From: Jiangella aurantiaca
GTDB taxonomy: Bacteria > Actinomycetota > Actinomycetes > Jiangellales > Jiangellaceae
Assembly (NCBI RefSeq): GCF_004349105.1
Contig: NZ_SMLB01000005.1
Span: 62,001 to 126,000, forward strand
Length of the DNA stretch: 64,000 bases
Direction: 5' to 3'
Position 1 is the stretch's first letter; the number at the start of each line of letters is the position of its first letter. The translations under genes were made by a program, and so were the position numbers. Shown here piece after piece: positions 32,632 through 42,726 of this stretch. Below the pieces are notes generated by a model. That model was given only the letters and a program-made list of their open reading frames with translations. It was not told the DNA's origin and searched no databases.

Positions 32632-33279
32632 GTGGACTTCTGGCTGATCGTCGTCATCGCGTTCGGGGCCGCGCTCGTCCTCGGATTCGGCATCGTCATC
32701 CTGCGCGGCCGGGCCGACGCGGTACGCGGCGCGCCGTCGGGGAACGGCCGGAGCGCCGCGGTGGCGCCCGCCGTCCTGGACCGAGCGGCCCTCGACGACG
32801 CCGTCGGCGCCCTGCTCGCGGAGGGCAGGGTGATCCCGGCGGTCAAGCTGGTCCGCCAGCAGACCGGCTTCGGGCTCAAGGAGGCCAAGGAGTACGTCGA
32901 CCGGCTGGCCGCCGGGGCGAGTGCGCAGGCGGCCGCGCCGTCGCCGCAGGCTCGCGAGTCGATCCCGCCCAAGGCGATGGCGCGCATCCAGCAGCTGGCC
33001 GCCCAGGGCAAGAAGATCCAGGCCGTCAAGGAGCTGCGCCAGCACACCGGCCTCGGCCTCAAGCAGGCCAAGGACACCGTCGACCGGATGGCGGAGTCTG
33101 CCGTCGTGGGCGCACACGACGTTCCCACGCCCGCTCCCGCCGACCCGACCGACGACGTGATGGCGCGGATTCAGGTGCTAGTGGCGGAGGGCAAGAAGAT
33201 CCAGGCGATCAAGCTGCTGATCGACAACGCACCGGAGCTGGATCTGAAAAAGGCCAAGGAGATCGTCGACCGGCTCTAA
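32632..33279 (+). CDS. Single-pass membrane protein with three L7/L12 C-terminal-like modules
   Basis: 215 residues. N-terminal TM helix (LIVVIAFGAALVLGFGIVIL) then a cytosolic chain with three helix-helix modules close to the ribosomal stalk L7/L12 C-terminal motif: GRVIPAVKLVRQQTGFGLKEAKEYVDRL, about 65-95; KKIQAVKELRQHTGLGLKQA, about 122-150; and KKIQAIKLLIDNAPELDLKK at the C-terminus. The GLKEAK/GLKQAK segments are the ones that touch translation GTPases in true L7/L12. The start is the GTG 6 bases after TACCGT. It is convergent with aroQ, with a 6-base gap. It belongs to a family with PF00542-like modules; its function is unknown. Confidence 0.75.
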   Translation: MDFWLIVVIAFGAALVLGFGIVILRGRADAVRGAPSGNGRSAAVAPAVLDRAALDDAVGALLAEGRVIPAVKLVRQQTGFGLKEAKEYVDRLAAGASAQAAAPSPQARESIPPKAMARIQQLAAQGKKIQAVKELRQHTGLGLKQAKDTVDRMAESAVVGAHDVPTPAPADPTDDVMARIQVLVAEGKKIQAIKLLIDNAPELDLKKAKEIVDRL

Positions 33280-33285
33280 GCGGCC

Positions 33286-33720
33286 TCAGACCAGATCGGC
33301 GACGGCGCGCAGCGCGAGGTCGTAGGAGCCGAGCCCGAAGCCGGCGACGGTGCCGGTGGCGACGCCGGCGACGACGCTGGTGTGCCGGAACTCCTCGCGT
33401 GCGGCCGGGTTGGAGATGTGCACCTCGATCAGCGGTGCCCGCAGCTGGGCGCACGCGTCGCGCAGCGCGTAAGAGTAGTGCGTGAACGCGGCCGGATTGA
33501 GCACCACCGGCGTGCCGGCGTCAGCGGCCTCGTGCAGCCAGTGCAGCAGCTCGGCCTCGTCGTCGGTCTGCCGCACGTCGGCGTCGAGCCCGAGGCCGGC
33601 GGCGGTCTTCCGGCAGCGCTCCACCAGGCCGGCGAAGGTCGTGCTGCCGTAGACGTCCGGCTCGCGGGCTCCCAGGCGGCCGAGGTTGGGACCGTTGAGC
33701 ACCAGTACGCGCGTGGTCAC
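33286..33720 (-). CDS. aroQ: 3-dehydroquinate dehydratase, type II
   Basis: 144 residues. [20 protein letters not shown] contains the N-terminal signature and the catalytic Tyr; [15 protein letters not shown] and [18 protein letters not shown] hold the Asn, Glu-His and Arg active-site residues. It converts 3-dehydroquinate to 3-dehydroshikimate in the shikimate pathway. GTG start, 6 bases after TAGGGT. It is separated from aroB by three accessory genes, although the ancestral order aroC-aroK-aroB-aroQ is kept. Confidence 0.95.
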   Translation of the reverse strand: MTTRVLVLNGPNLGRLGAREPDVYGSTTFAGLVERCRKTAAGLGLDADVRQTDDEAELLHWLHEAADAGTPVVLNPAAFTHYSYALRDACAQLRAPLIEVHISNPAAREEFRHTSVVAGVATGTVAGFGLGSYDLALRAVADLV

Positions 33721-33726
33721 GGCCTG

Positions 33727-33732
33727 ACCCTA
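33727..33732 (-). promoter_or_regulatory. -10 box for aroQ (leaderless type)
   Basis: TAGGGT on the minus strand, 6 bases before the GTG at 33720. Confidence 0.6.
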
Positions 33733-33748
33733 TCGGGGCGCCCGTACG

Positions 33749-34666
33749 TCACGGGAGCCGGTTGCCGGCGGCGCGGTAGAGCGCGTACCAGGTCTCACGG
33801 CTGAGTTCGAGGTCGGCCGCCCGGGCCAGCTCCGCGACGCGGGCCGGCTTCGTGGTGCCGACGACCGGCTGCATCCGGGCCGGGTGGCGCAGGATCCACG
33901 CGACGGCGACGGCCGCCGGCGTCGTGTCGGCCTCGGCCGCGACGGCCGCGAGCGCCTCGTTGAGTTCCTGGAAGTCCTGGTTGCCGAGGAACGTCCCGGC
34001 GATGTGGCCGTGCTGCAGCACCGACCACGGCTGGATGGTGATGCCGTGCAGCCGGCAGTATTCCAGCGCGCCGCCGTCGCGGACCACCCCGCCGTCGAAC
34101 CCGGTGTTGACGTTGAGACCGGAGTCGACCAGCGCGGTGTGCGCGAGGCCGAACTGCAGCTGGTTGGCGATCAGCGGCTGCCGCACGTGCGCCCGCAGGA
34201 GCTCCAGCTGCGTGGCGTTCTGATTGCTGACGCCGACGTGGCGCACCTTGCCCGCCGACACCAGCTCGTCGAAGGCCGCGGCCACCTCCTCCGGCTCCAT
34301 CAGGGTGTCCGGCCGGTGCAGGAGCAGCAGGTCGACGTAGTCGGTGCGCAGCCGGCGCAGCGACCCCTCGACCGACGTGCGGATGTGCTCGGCGGAGAAG
34401 TCGAAGAACCCGGACCGGATGCCGCACTTCGTCTGGACGACGACGTCCTCGCGGCGGATCGCCGCCTGGGTCAGGGCGGCCCCGAACACCTCCTCGCACC
34501 GGCCGCCGCCGTAGATGTCGGCGTGGTCGAACATCGTGATCCCGGCGTCGGCGGCGGCGCCGATCAGCCCAGCGACCTCGTTCTCGGACAGCTGGTCGAT
34601 GCGCATGCAGCCGAGCGTGACGGCCGAGCCGCGCAGCCCCGAGCCGCCGATGTCGATGTATTTCAC
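33749..34666 (-). CDS. Aldo/keto reductase
   Basis: 305 residues. Catalytic tetrad regions of the AKR family: TMFDHADIYGGGRCEEVFG (Asp and Tyr), VVVQTKCGIR (Lys) and LLLLHRPDTL (His). SNQNATQLELL and NQLQFGLAHT are typical of the YdhF-like subgroup. It reduces a carbonyl with NADPH; substrate unknown. The GTG start lies 6 bases after TAGGCT, so it is its own transcription unit. It is part of the accessory block that separates aroB from aroQ. Confidence 0.88.
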   Translation of the reverse strand: MKYIDIGGSGLRGSAVTLGCMRIDQLSENEVAGLIGAAADAGITMFDHADIYGGGRCEEVFGAALTQAAIRREDVVVQTKCGIRSGFFDFSAEHIRTSVEGSLRRLRTDYVDLLLLHRPDTLMEPEEVAAAFDELVSAGKVRHVGVSNQNATQLELLRAHVRQPLIANQLQFGLAHTALVDSGLNVNTGFDGGVVRDGGALEYCRLHGITIQPWSVLQHGHIAGTFLGNQDFQELNEALAAVAAEADTTPAAVAVAWILRHPARMQPVVGTTKPARVAELARAADLELSRETWYALYRAAGNRLP

Positions 34667-34672
34667 CGGGCG

Positions 34673-34678
34673 AGCCTA
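34673..34678 (-). promoter_or_regulatory. -10 box for the aldo/keto reductase gene (leaderless type)
   Basis: TAGGCT on the minus strand, 6 bases before the GTG at 34666. Confidence 0.6.
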
Positions 34679-34706
34679 ACCGGCGCGCGGAAGCGCCCCG
34701 TTTGCC

Positions 34707-35002
34707 TTGGCACAACATGTCGTGGTCGACCTGCCGGTGCTGGTCACGTACGCCGGTGTGCTGGCCGCCGGTCTCACCGAGAGCGCCATCCGCCACCGGG
34801 TGCGCGCGGGTGAAGTACGACGACCCGTAGGGCACCGCCCCACCCGTGTTGTAGGGAGAAGACCGGACCATGGGCCGCCGGCCGACGGCACGGGAAGAAG
34901 CACAGCCAGGAGCGACTCGAGGATCTCGGGTTCGTCATCACCCGCTGGACCGGCGCCGGGATCCACCGCGACCTGTACGGTGCGCCGCTGCTGGTCCGCT
35001 GA
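34707..35002 (+). pseudogene. Remnant of an AbiEi/DUF559-type gene
   Basis: The first 30 codons (VTYAGVLAAGLTESAIRHRV then RAGEVRRP) match the N-terminal HTH found in actinobacterial AbiEi-like/DUF559 proteins. In another frame the last 33 codons before the TGA at 35000-35002 read ERLEDLGFVITRWTGAGIHR and on to LLVR, which fits the C-terminal end of a DUF559 endonuclease-like domain. The central 150 or more residues are missing and the two ends are out of frame, so the gene has suffered an internal deletion. It lies in the accessory block between aroB and aroQ. Confidence 0.65.
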
Positions 35003-35043
35003 GTGCACCGACGCTGTCGGTGCCCGGTGCCACGATGACGGGC

Positions 35044-37133
<2,090 letters not shown>

Positions 37134-37134
<1 letters not shown>

Positions 37135-38330
37135 CAGCGCACCGCCAGCCGGGCCGGGATGGCGTCGAGGTAGCTCTTCAAGTTGCGGGCGGTCTCGGCG
37201 ACGGAGTCGCCGCCGAACTTCTCCAGCGCCAGCTCGGCGACGACCAGCGCGACCATCGCCTCGGCGACGACGCCGGCCGCCGGGACCGCGCACACGTCCG
37301 AGCGCTGGTGGTGCGCCTTGGCGACCTCACCGGTGGCGGCGTCGATGGTGCGCAGCGCCCGCGGCACCGTCGAGATGGGCTTCATCGCGGCCCGGACCCG
37401 CAGCGTCTCACCGGTGGACATGCCGCCTTCGATGCCGCCGGACCGGCCCGACGTCCGCCGCACGCCGCCGCCGTCGACCGGCAGGATCTCGTCCTGTGCC
37501 TGCGAGCCGCGGGTGCGGGCCAGCTCGAAGCCGTCGCCGACCTCGACGCCCTTGATGGCCTGGATGCCCATGAGCGCGCCGGCCAGCCGGGCGTCGAGCT
37601 TGCGGTCACCGTGCACGTAGCTGCCGACGCCCGGGGGCAGGCCGGTGACGACCACCTCGACGACGCCGCCGAGGGTGTCGCCCTCGTCGTGCGCGGCGTC
37701 GACCTCGGCCACCATGAGCTTGCTGGTGTCGGAGTGGAAGCAGCGCAGCGGGTCGGCGTCGAGGTAGTCGACGTCGTCGGGCGTGGGCAGCGGCGAGCCT
37801 GCCGGCACCGCGACCGTCCCCAGCTCGACCGTGTGGCTGACCAGCCGGACGCCGTACGCCTGGCGCAGGAACGCCGAGGCGACCGCGCCGAGCGCCACTC
37901 GGGCGGCGGTCTCGCGCGCGCTGGCCCGCTCGAGCACCGGGCGGGCCTCGTCGAAGCCGTACTTCTGCATGCCCGCGAGGTCGGCGTGCCCTGGACGGGG
38001 ACGGGTCAGCGGGGCATTGCGGGCGCTGCCCTCGAGGACGGCCGGGTCGACCGGGTCGGCTGACATCACCTGCTCCCACTTGGGCCACTCGGTGTTGCCC
38101 ACCTGGATGGCGACGGGGCTGCCGAGCGTGCGGCCGTGCCGCACCCCGCCGACGACGGTGACCGCGTCGGCCTCGAACTTCATCCGGGCGCCGCGGCCGT
38201 ACCCGAGCCGCCGCCGCGCCAGCGCCGCGTCGATGTCGGCGGTCGTGACCTCGACCCCGGCCGGAAGTCCCTCGAGGATCGCGACCAGGGCCGGTCCGTG
38301 CGACTCCCCCGCTGTCAGCCATCTGAGCAT
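37134..38330 (-). CDS. aroC: Chorismate synthase
   Basis: 398 residues, starting [15 protein letters not shown] with the invariant GESHG. FMN/EPSP signature stretches include [41 protein letters not shown] and [15 protein letters not shown]. It makes chorismate, the end product of the shikimate pathway, using reduced FMN. It is first of the aroC-aroK-aroB operon. A large hairpin lies upstream, between it and the divergent tldD. Confidence 0.97.
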
Positions 38331-38394
38331 GCTCGAATTCTCCCACGCTCCGCTCGCCCGCCCCGACCGGCGTCCACGAGCACGCACGCTCGCC

Positions 38395-38466
38395 GTTGAT
38401 CTTGGAGTTCTTCGGGCATCTATCGGACATTCCGCCCCGCAATTGCCGAACAACTCCAAGATCAAC
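38395..38466. repeat. Intergenic hairpin with GATC-containing arms between aroC and tldD
   Basis: 22-base arms at 38395-38416 and 38445-38466, 20 of 22 matching; they begin GTTGATCTTGGAGTT. The loop is 28 bases. It lies between the divergent starts of aroC and tldD, ending 24 bases before the tldD -10 box. Confidence 0.7.
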
Positions 38467-38489
38467 ACCGGTGCGTCCGGGCGCTGGTC

Positions 38490-38495
38490 TAGGCT
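38490..38495 (+). promoter_or_regulatory. -10 box for tldD (leaderless type)
   Basis: TAGGCT, 7 bases before the GTG at 38503, no ribosome binding site. Confidence 0.6.
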
Positions 38496-38502
38496 CGGCA
38501 GG

Positions 38503-40029
38503 GTGCCGCACGAGATCGATCCCGCCTTCATCGCCCTTCCGATGCGCTCGCTGGCCGACGCCGCGTTGCAGCGAGCCCGTGACCTCGGCGTCGAGCACGC
38601 CGACTTCCGGCTCGAGCGCATCCGCTCCCAGGACCTCTCCTTCCGCGACGGCAAGCTCGAGGGCAGCCGCGACGGCGAGGACGTCGGGTTCGCGGTCCGC
38701 GTCCTGCATGAGGGCACCTGGGGGTTCGCCGCCACCGTCGACCTCACCAGCGACGACGCCGCGAAGACGGCCGAGCAGGCGGTCGAGCTCGCGAAGGTGT
38801 CGCGGCGCCTGAGCCCGGCACGCGTCGAGCTGGCCGACGAGCCCGTCCACCCCGACGTCACCTGGGTGTCGGCCTACGAGGTCAACCCGTTCGACGTCCC
38901 CGACACCGAGAAGATCGACCGCATGGTCGGCAACTCCGTCCGGGTCCTCGCGCAGCCCGACGTCGACCACGTCACCGCGCAGCTGCAGCAGGTGCAGGAG
39001 AACAAGTTCTACGCCGACACCCACGGCACCGTCACCACCCAGCAGCGGGTCCGGCTGCACCCGGTCTTCGAAGCGGTCAAGGTCGACGCCGCGAGCGGCC
39101 GGTTCGAGACCATGCGCACGCTCGCCGCCCCGGTCGGGCGCGGCTGGGAGTACGCCACGGGCGCCGACGGCGTCGTCGACTGGGGCGCAGCGCTGGACGA
39201 GCTCGGACCGCTGCTGGCGGAGAAGTTCGCCGCCCAGAGCGTCCAGGCCGGCCGCTACGACCTCGTCATCGACCCGACGAACCTGTGGCTGACCATCCAC
39301 GAGTCCATCGGTCACGCCACCGAGCTCGACCGCGCGCTCGGCTACGAGGCCAACTACGCCGGCACGTCGTTCGCCACCCTCGACCAGCTGTGGACGCTGC
39401 GCTACGGCTCCCCCATCATGCACGTCACCGGCGACCGCACGACGCCGCACGGCCTGTCGACCATCGGCTACGACGACGAGGGCGTGGCGGCGCAGCGGTG
39501 GGACATCGTCAGCGGCGGCACGCTGGTCGGCTACCAGCTCGACCGCGCCATGGCCGCCGCCAACGCCAGCGCGCTGGGCACCAGCCGCTCCAACGGCTGC
39601 GCGTTCGCCGACTCCCCCGGCCACGTGCCGGTGCAGCGCATGGCGAACGTCTCGCTGCAGCCCGCCGACGGCGGCCCGTCCACCGACGAGCTGATCTCGC
39701 AGGTCGACGACGGCATCTACGTCGTCGGCGACAAGTCGTGGTCGATCGACATGCAGCGGTACAACTTCCAGTTCACCGGCCAGCGGTTCTACCGCATCCG
39801 CGGCGGCGAGCTGGACGGCCAGCTGCGCGACGTCGCGTACCAGGCCACCACCACCGACTTCTGGGGCTCGATGGCCGCGGTCGGCGGCCCGCAGACGTAC
39901 GTGCTGGGCGGCGCGTTCAACTGCGGCAAGGCCCAGCCGGGGCAGATCGCGCCGGTGTCGCACGGCAGCCCGTCGGCGCTGTTCCGCGACATCCGCGTCC
40001 TCAACACCGCCGAGGAGGGTGGCCAGTGA
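38503..40029 (+). CDS. tldD: TldD family metalloprotease
   Basis: 508 residues. The zinc motif HEXXXH is present as HESIGH at residues 266-271 with flanking [39 protein letters not shown] and [17 protein letters not shown] are family typical. With TldE it forms a hetero-dimeric protease that degrades unfolded peptides and trims some RiPP precursors. The GTG start at 38503 follows a TAGGCT box. It overlaps tldE by 4 bases (GTGA). Confidence 0.93.
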   Translation: MPHEIDPAFIALPMRSLADAALQRARDLGVEHADFRLERIRSQDLSFRDGKLEGSRDGEDVGFAVRVLHEGTWGFAATVDLTSDDAAKTAEQAVELAKVSRRLSPARVELADEPVHPDVTWVSAYEVNPFDVPDTEKIDRMVGNSVRVLAQPDVDHVTAQLQQVQENKFYADTHGTVTTQQRVRLHPVFEAVKVDAASGRFETMRTLAAPVGRGWEYATGADGVVDWGAALDELGPLLAEKFAAQSVQAGRYDLVIDPTNLWLTIHESIGHATELDRALGYEANYAGTSFATLDQLWTLRYGSPIMHVTGDRTTPHGLSTIGYDDEGVAAQRWDIVSGGTLVGYQLDRAMAAANASALGTSRSNGCAFADSPGHVPVQRMANVSLQPADGGPSTDELISQVDDGIYVVGDKSWSIDMQRYNFQFTGQRFYRIRGGELDGQLRDVAYQATTTDFWGSMAAVGGPQTYVLGGAFNCGKAQPGQIAPVSHGSPSALFRDIRVLNTAEEGGQ

Positions 40030-41417
40030 GTGGCACCATGACGCCGCAGGAGATCGTCGAACGCTGCCTCGAGCTGGCCAAGGGCAGCGGCACGATCGTG
40101 TTGGTCGACGAGACGTCCACGGCGAACCTGCGCTGGGCCACCAACGCGCTGACGACCAACGGCGTCACCCGCGACCGGTCGGTCACGGTGATCGCGACGC
40201 TGGACGGCGGGACGGGGACCGCGTCCGGCGTGGTCGCCCGCAGCGCCGTCACGCCCGAGGGTCTGGAGCCGCTGGTCCGCGCCGCCGAGCAGGCCGCGCG
40301 CGACAACGGCCCCGCCGAGGACGCCCAGCCGCTGATCGAGGGCGACGCCGGCCCGGGCTGGATGGACCCGCCCGGCGAGACGTCGCCCGACGTGTTCGGC
40401 GGCATCGCGCCCGCCCTCGGCGACGCGTTCAGCCGCGCCGACGACGAGCGGCGGCTGCTGTACGGCTACCTCGAGCACGGCGTCCGCACCACGTACCTGG
40501 GGTCGTCGACGGGCCTGCGGGCGCGGCACGAGCAGCCCACCGGGCACATCGGCATCACCGGCAAGTCCGCCGACAAGACCCGCTCGGCCTGGGTCGGGCA
40601 GTCCTCGCGCGACCTCACCGACGTCGACGTCGCCGCGTTGGACGCAGAGCTGACCAAGCGGCTGGGGTGGGCGCAGCGCACGGTCGAGCTGCCGGCCGGC
40701 CGCTACGACACCGTGCTGCCGCCCACCGCCGTCGCCGACCTGATGATCTACGCGTACTGGACGATGAGCGCCCGCGACGCCGCCGACGGCCGGTCGGTGT
40801 ACTCCGCGCCCGGCGGTGCGACGAGGGTCGGCGAGCGGCTGTCGAAGCACCCGGTGTCGCTGTGGTCCGACCCCGCCGCGCCGGGGCTGGAGTGCGCGCC
40901 GGCGGTGTTCGCGCACGCGTCGTCGGCGGAGTCCAGCGTGTTCGACAACGGCCTGCCGGCCGGGCGTACCGCGTGGATCGAGGACGGCACACTGCGGGCG
41001 CTGCTGCAGACCCGGCACTCGGCCGGACTGACGGGCCTGCCCGTCACCCCCGCCGTCGACAACCTCGCCCTCACCGTCGACGGCGCCACCGGCGGCATCG
41101 GGGACCTCGCGGCCGGGGTCGAGCGCGGCCTGCTGCTCACCTGCCTCTGGTACATCCGCGCCGTCGACCCGCAGACGCTGCTGCTCACCGGCCTCACCCG
41201 CGACGGCGTCTACCTGGTCGAGAACGGCGAGGTCACCGGCGCCGTGAACAACTACCGGTTCAACGAAAGCCCGGTCGCGCTGCTCGACCGCTTCACCGCG
41301 GCCGGCGCGACGGTGCCGACGTTCAGCCGCGAGTGGGGCGACTACTTCCCGCGTACGGCCATGCCGGCGCTGCGGGTGCCCGACTTCAACATGTCGTCCG
41401 TCTCCCAGGCCTCTTAG
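40026..41417 (+). CDS. tldE: TldE/PmbA family protein, TldD partner
   Basis: 463 residues, lacking the HEXXXH motif as expected for the TldE half. Family stretches include IVLVDETSTANLRWATNALTTNG, LPPTAVADLMIYAYW, SVFDNGLPAGRTAWIEDGTL and RDGVYLVENGEVTGAVNNYRFNESP. The GTG start overlaps the tldD stop; ATG 40038 is an alternative. No RiPP precursor-like gene was noticed beside the pair. The left half of the Fic operator overlaps the stop codon. Confidence 0.92.
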   Translation: MSGTMTPQEIVERCLELAKGSGTIVLVDETSTANLRWATNALTTNGVTRDRSVTVIATLDGGTGTASGVVARSAVTPEGLEPLVRAAEQAARDNGPAEDAQPLIEGDAGPGWMDPPGETSPDVFGGIAPALGDAFSRADDERRLLYGYLEHGVRTTYLGSSTGLRARHEQPTGHIGITGKSADKTRSAWVGQSSRDLTDVDVAALDAELTKRLGWAQRTVELPAGRYDTVLPPTAVADLMIYAYWTMSARDAADGRSVYSAPGGATRVGERLSKHPVSLWSDPAAPGLECAPAVFAHASSAESSVFDNGLPAGRTAWIEDGTLRALLQTRHSAGLTGLPVTPAVDNLALTVDGATGGIGDLAAGVERGLLLTCLWYIRAVDPQTLLLTGLTRDGVYLVENGEVTGAVNNYRFNESPVALLDRFTAAGATVPTFSREWGDYFPRTAMPALRVPDFNMSSVSQAS

Positions 41418-41448
41418 CATCGGAAAACCCTTGATCTGATGCTAAGCT
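41413..41448 (+). promoter_or_regulatory. Fic gene promoter with inverted-repeat operator
   Basis: CTTAGCATC (41413-41421) and its exact complement GATGCTAAG (41438-41446) flank 16 bases. The -10 TAAGCT (41443-41448) overlaps the right half and stands 6 bases before the GTG start. The Fic protein carries its own C-terminal HTH, so autorepression is likely. Confidence 0.65.
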
Positions 41449-41454
41449 CTCCTC

Positions 41455-42660
41455 GTGGCATCGGATACGGTGTGGCCGGCGATCGGCTGGGAGGAACACC
41501 CCTGGCGTTCCTCGTTGCCACCCGATCTCGTGTCGCGGCGACTCCGAGAGCGCCACAGCGGCCAATACCGTGCCGCGGTCGTCCCGCCGATCGCGACGGC
41601 AGACGTCACACTGCCGTCGGCCGTGCTGGCGCTGGCCGACGAGGCGTCCGTGGAGATCGCCCGCTATGACGCCGAACTCGGTGCCAAGGTCGCTCCGTTC
41701 GGCGCGCTGCTGCTTCGCTCGGAGTCGGCATCGTCGTCGCAGATCGAGAATCTCACGTCCGGCGCCCGGGCCATCGCCCTCGCCGAACTCGACGAGGGCA
41801 ACCGGTCCAACGCGGCGCGCATCGTGGCGAACGTCCGCGCGATGGAGGCGGCGATCGACCTGGCCGACCGGCTGAGCGCCGACGCCGTCCTCGCGATGCA
41901 CGCGATACTCATGGCTCATGACCCGGACCACTCTCCTGGTCAGTGGCGCGACCAGCAGGTATGGGTCGGTGGCACGAATGTCGGACCGCACGAGGCGGCC
42001 TTCGTGCCACCGCATCACGCACACGTCCGCACAGCGATCGACGACCTCATGAGGTTCGTCCGCCGCGACGACGTTCCCGTACTGGTTCACGCCGCACTCG
42101 CCCACGCGCAGTTCGAGACCATTCACCCGTTCACCGACGGCAACGGCCGCACGGGTCGTGCGCTGATCCACGCCATGCTCCGGGCCAAAGACCTCACGAG
42201 GAACATCACGGTGCCTGTGTCTGCTGGACTACTCACCGACACGGATGGCTACTTCGCGGCGTTGACCAGCTTCCGGCGCGGCGACCCGGCACCCATCGTC
42301 ACCGCGATGGCCCAGGCGGCGCTCATCGCCGTCGTCAACGGACGTCAGCTGGTCGCGGACCTCGAAGCCGCCCGGCAACGGTGGACGGAGCGGATCAGGG
42401 CGCGTCGCGACTCGGCCGCGTGGCGACTGGCTGATCTGCTCTTGCGGCAGCCCGTCATCGACGCGGCCATCGCTCAGTCCGAGCTCGGGACCACGTCGGC
42501 GAACGCTCACGGAGCCATCCGCCAGCTCGAAGCGGCCGGCGTGATCACGGAGTTCTCCGGCAAACGCCGAGGCCGGTACTGGCAGGCCCCGGAGATCTTG
42601 GCCGCTCTGGACGACTTCGCGGTGCGAGCCGGACGGCGCGGCCGTCCGACGACCGCATGA
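41455..42660 (+). CDS. Fic family AMP transferase with N-terminal inhibitory helix and C-terminal winged helix
   Basis: 401 residues. The inhibitory motif (S/T)xxxE(G/N) is at residues 94-99 (SSQIEN) in the N-terminal part, so this is a class II Fic that holds itself inactive. The catalytic motif HPFTDGNGRTGR starts at His224. The C-terminal 90 residues form a winged helix (VIDAAIAQSELGTTSANAHG then IRQLEAAGVITEF). It should transfer AMP from ATP to a protein Ser/Thr/Tyr. GTG start directly after a -10 box and inside reach of the inverted repeat upstream. Confidence 0.92.
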   Translation: MASDTVWPAIGWEEHPWRSSLPPDLVSRRLRERHSGQYRAAVVPPIATADVTLPSAVLALADEASVEIARYDAELGAKVAPFGALLLRSESASSSQIENLTSGARAIALAELDEGNRSNAARIVANVRAMEAAIDLADRLSADAVLAMHAILMAHDPDHSPGQWRDQQVWVGGTNVGPHEAAFVPPHHAHVRTAIDDLMRFVRRDDVPVLVHAALAHAQFETIHPFTDGNGRTGRALIHAMLRAKDLTRNITVPVSAGLLTDTDGYFAALTSFRRGDPAPIVTAMAQAALIAVVNGRQLVADLEAARQRWTERIRARRDSAAWRLADLLLRQPVIDAAIAQSELGTTSANAHGAIRQLEAAGVITEFSGKRRGRYWQAPEILAALDDFAVRAGRRGRPTTA

Positions 42661-42662
42661 TG

Positions 42663-42704
42663 GCGGGTGGTTCGGTGGCGCCAGGGCACCACCGAACCAC
42701 CCGC
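42663..42704. terminator. Bidirectional hairpin terminator
   Basis: Perfect 16-base arms GCGGGTGGTTCGGTGG (42663-42678) and 42689-42704 with a 10-base loop, between convergent genes. Confidence 0.85.
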
Positions 42705-42726
42705 TATACCGGTCTGGTCGCCCGGG

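Noticed and set aside
38503-41417. RiPP biosynthesis cluster around tldD-tldE
   Set aside because: TldD/E can mature RiPPs, but no precursor-like small gene, YcaO, lanthipeptide or radical-SAM enzyme is nearby; general proteolysis is the simpler reading.
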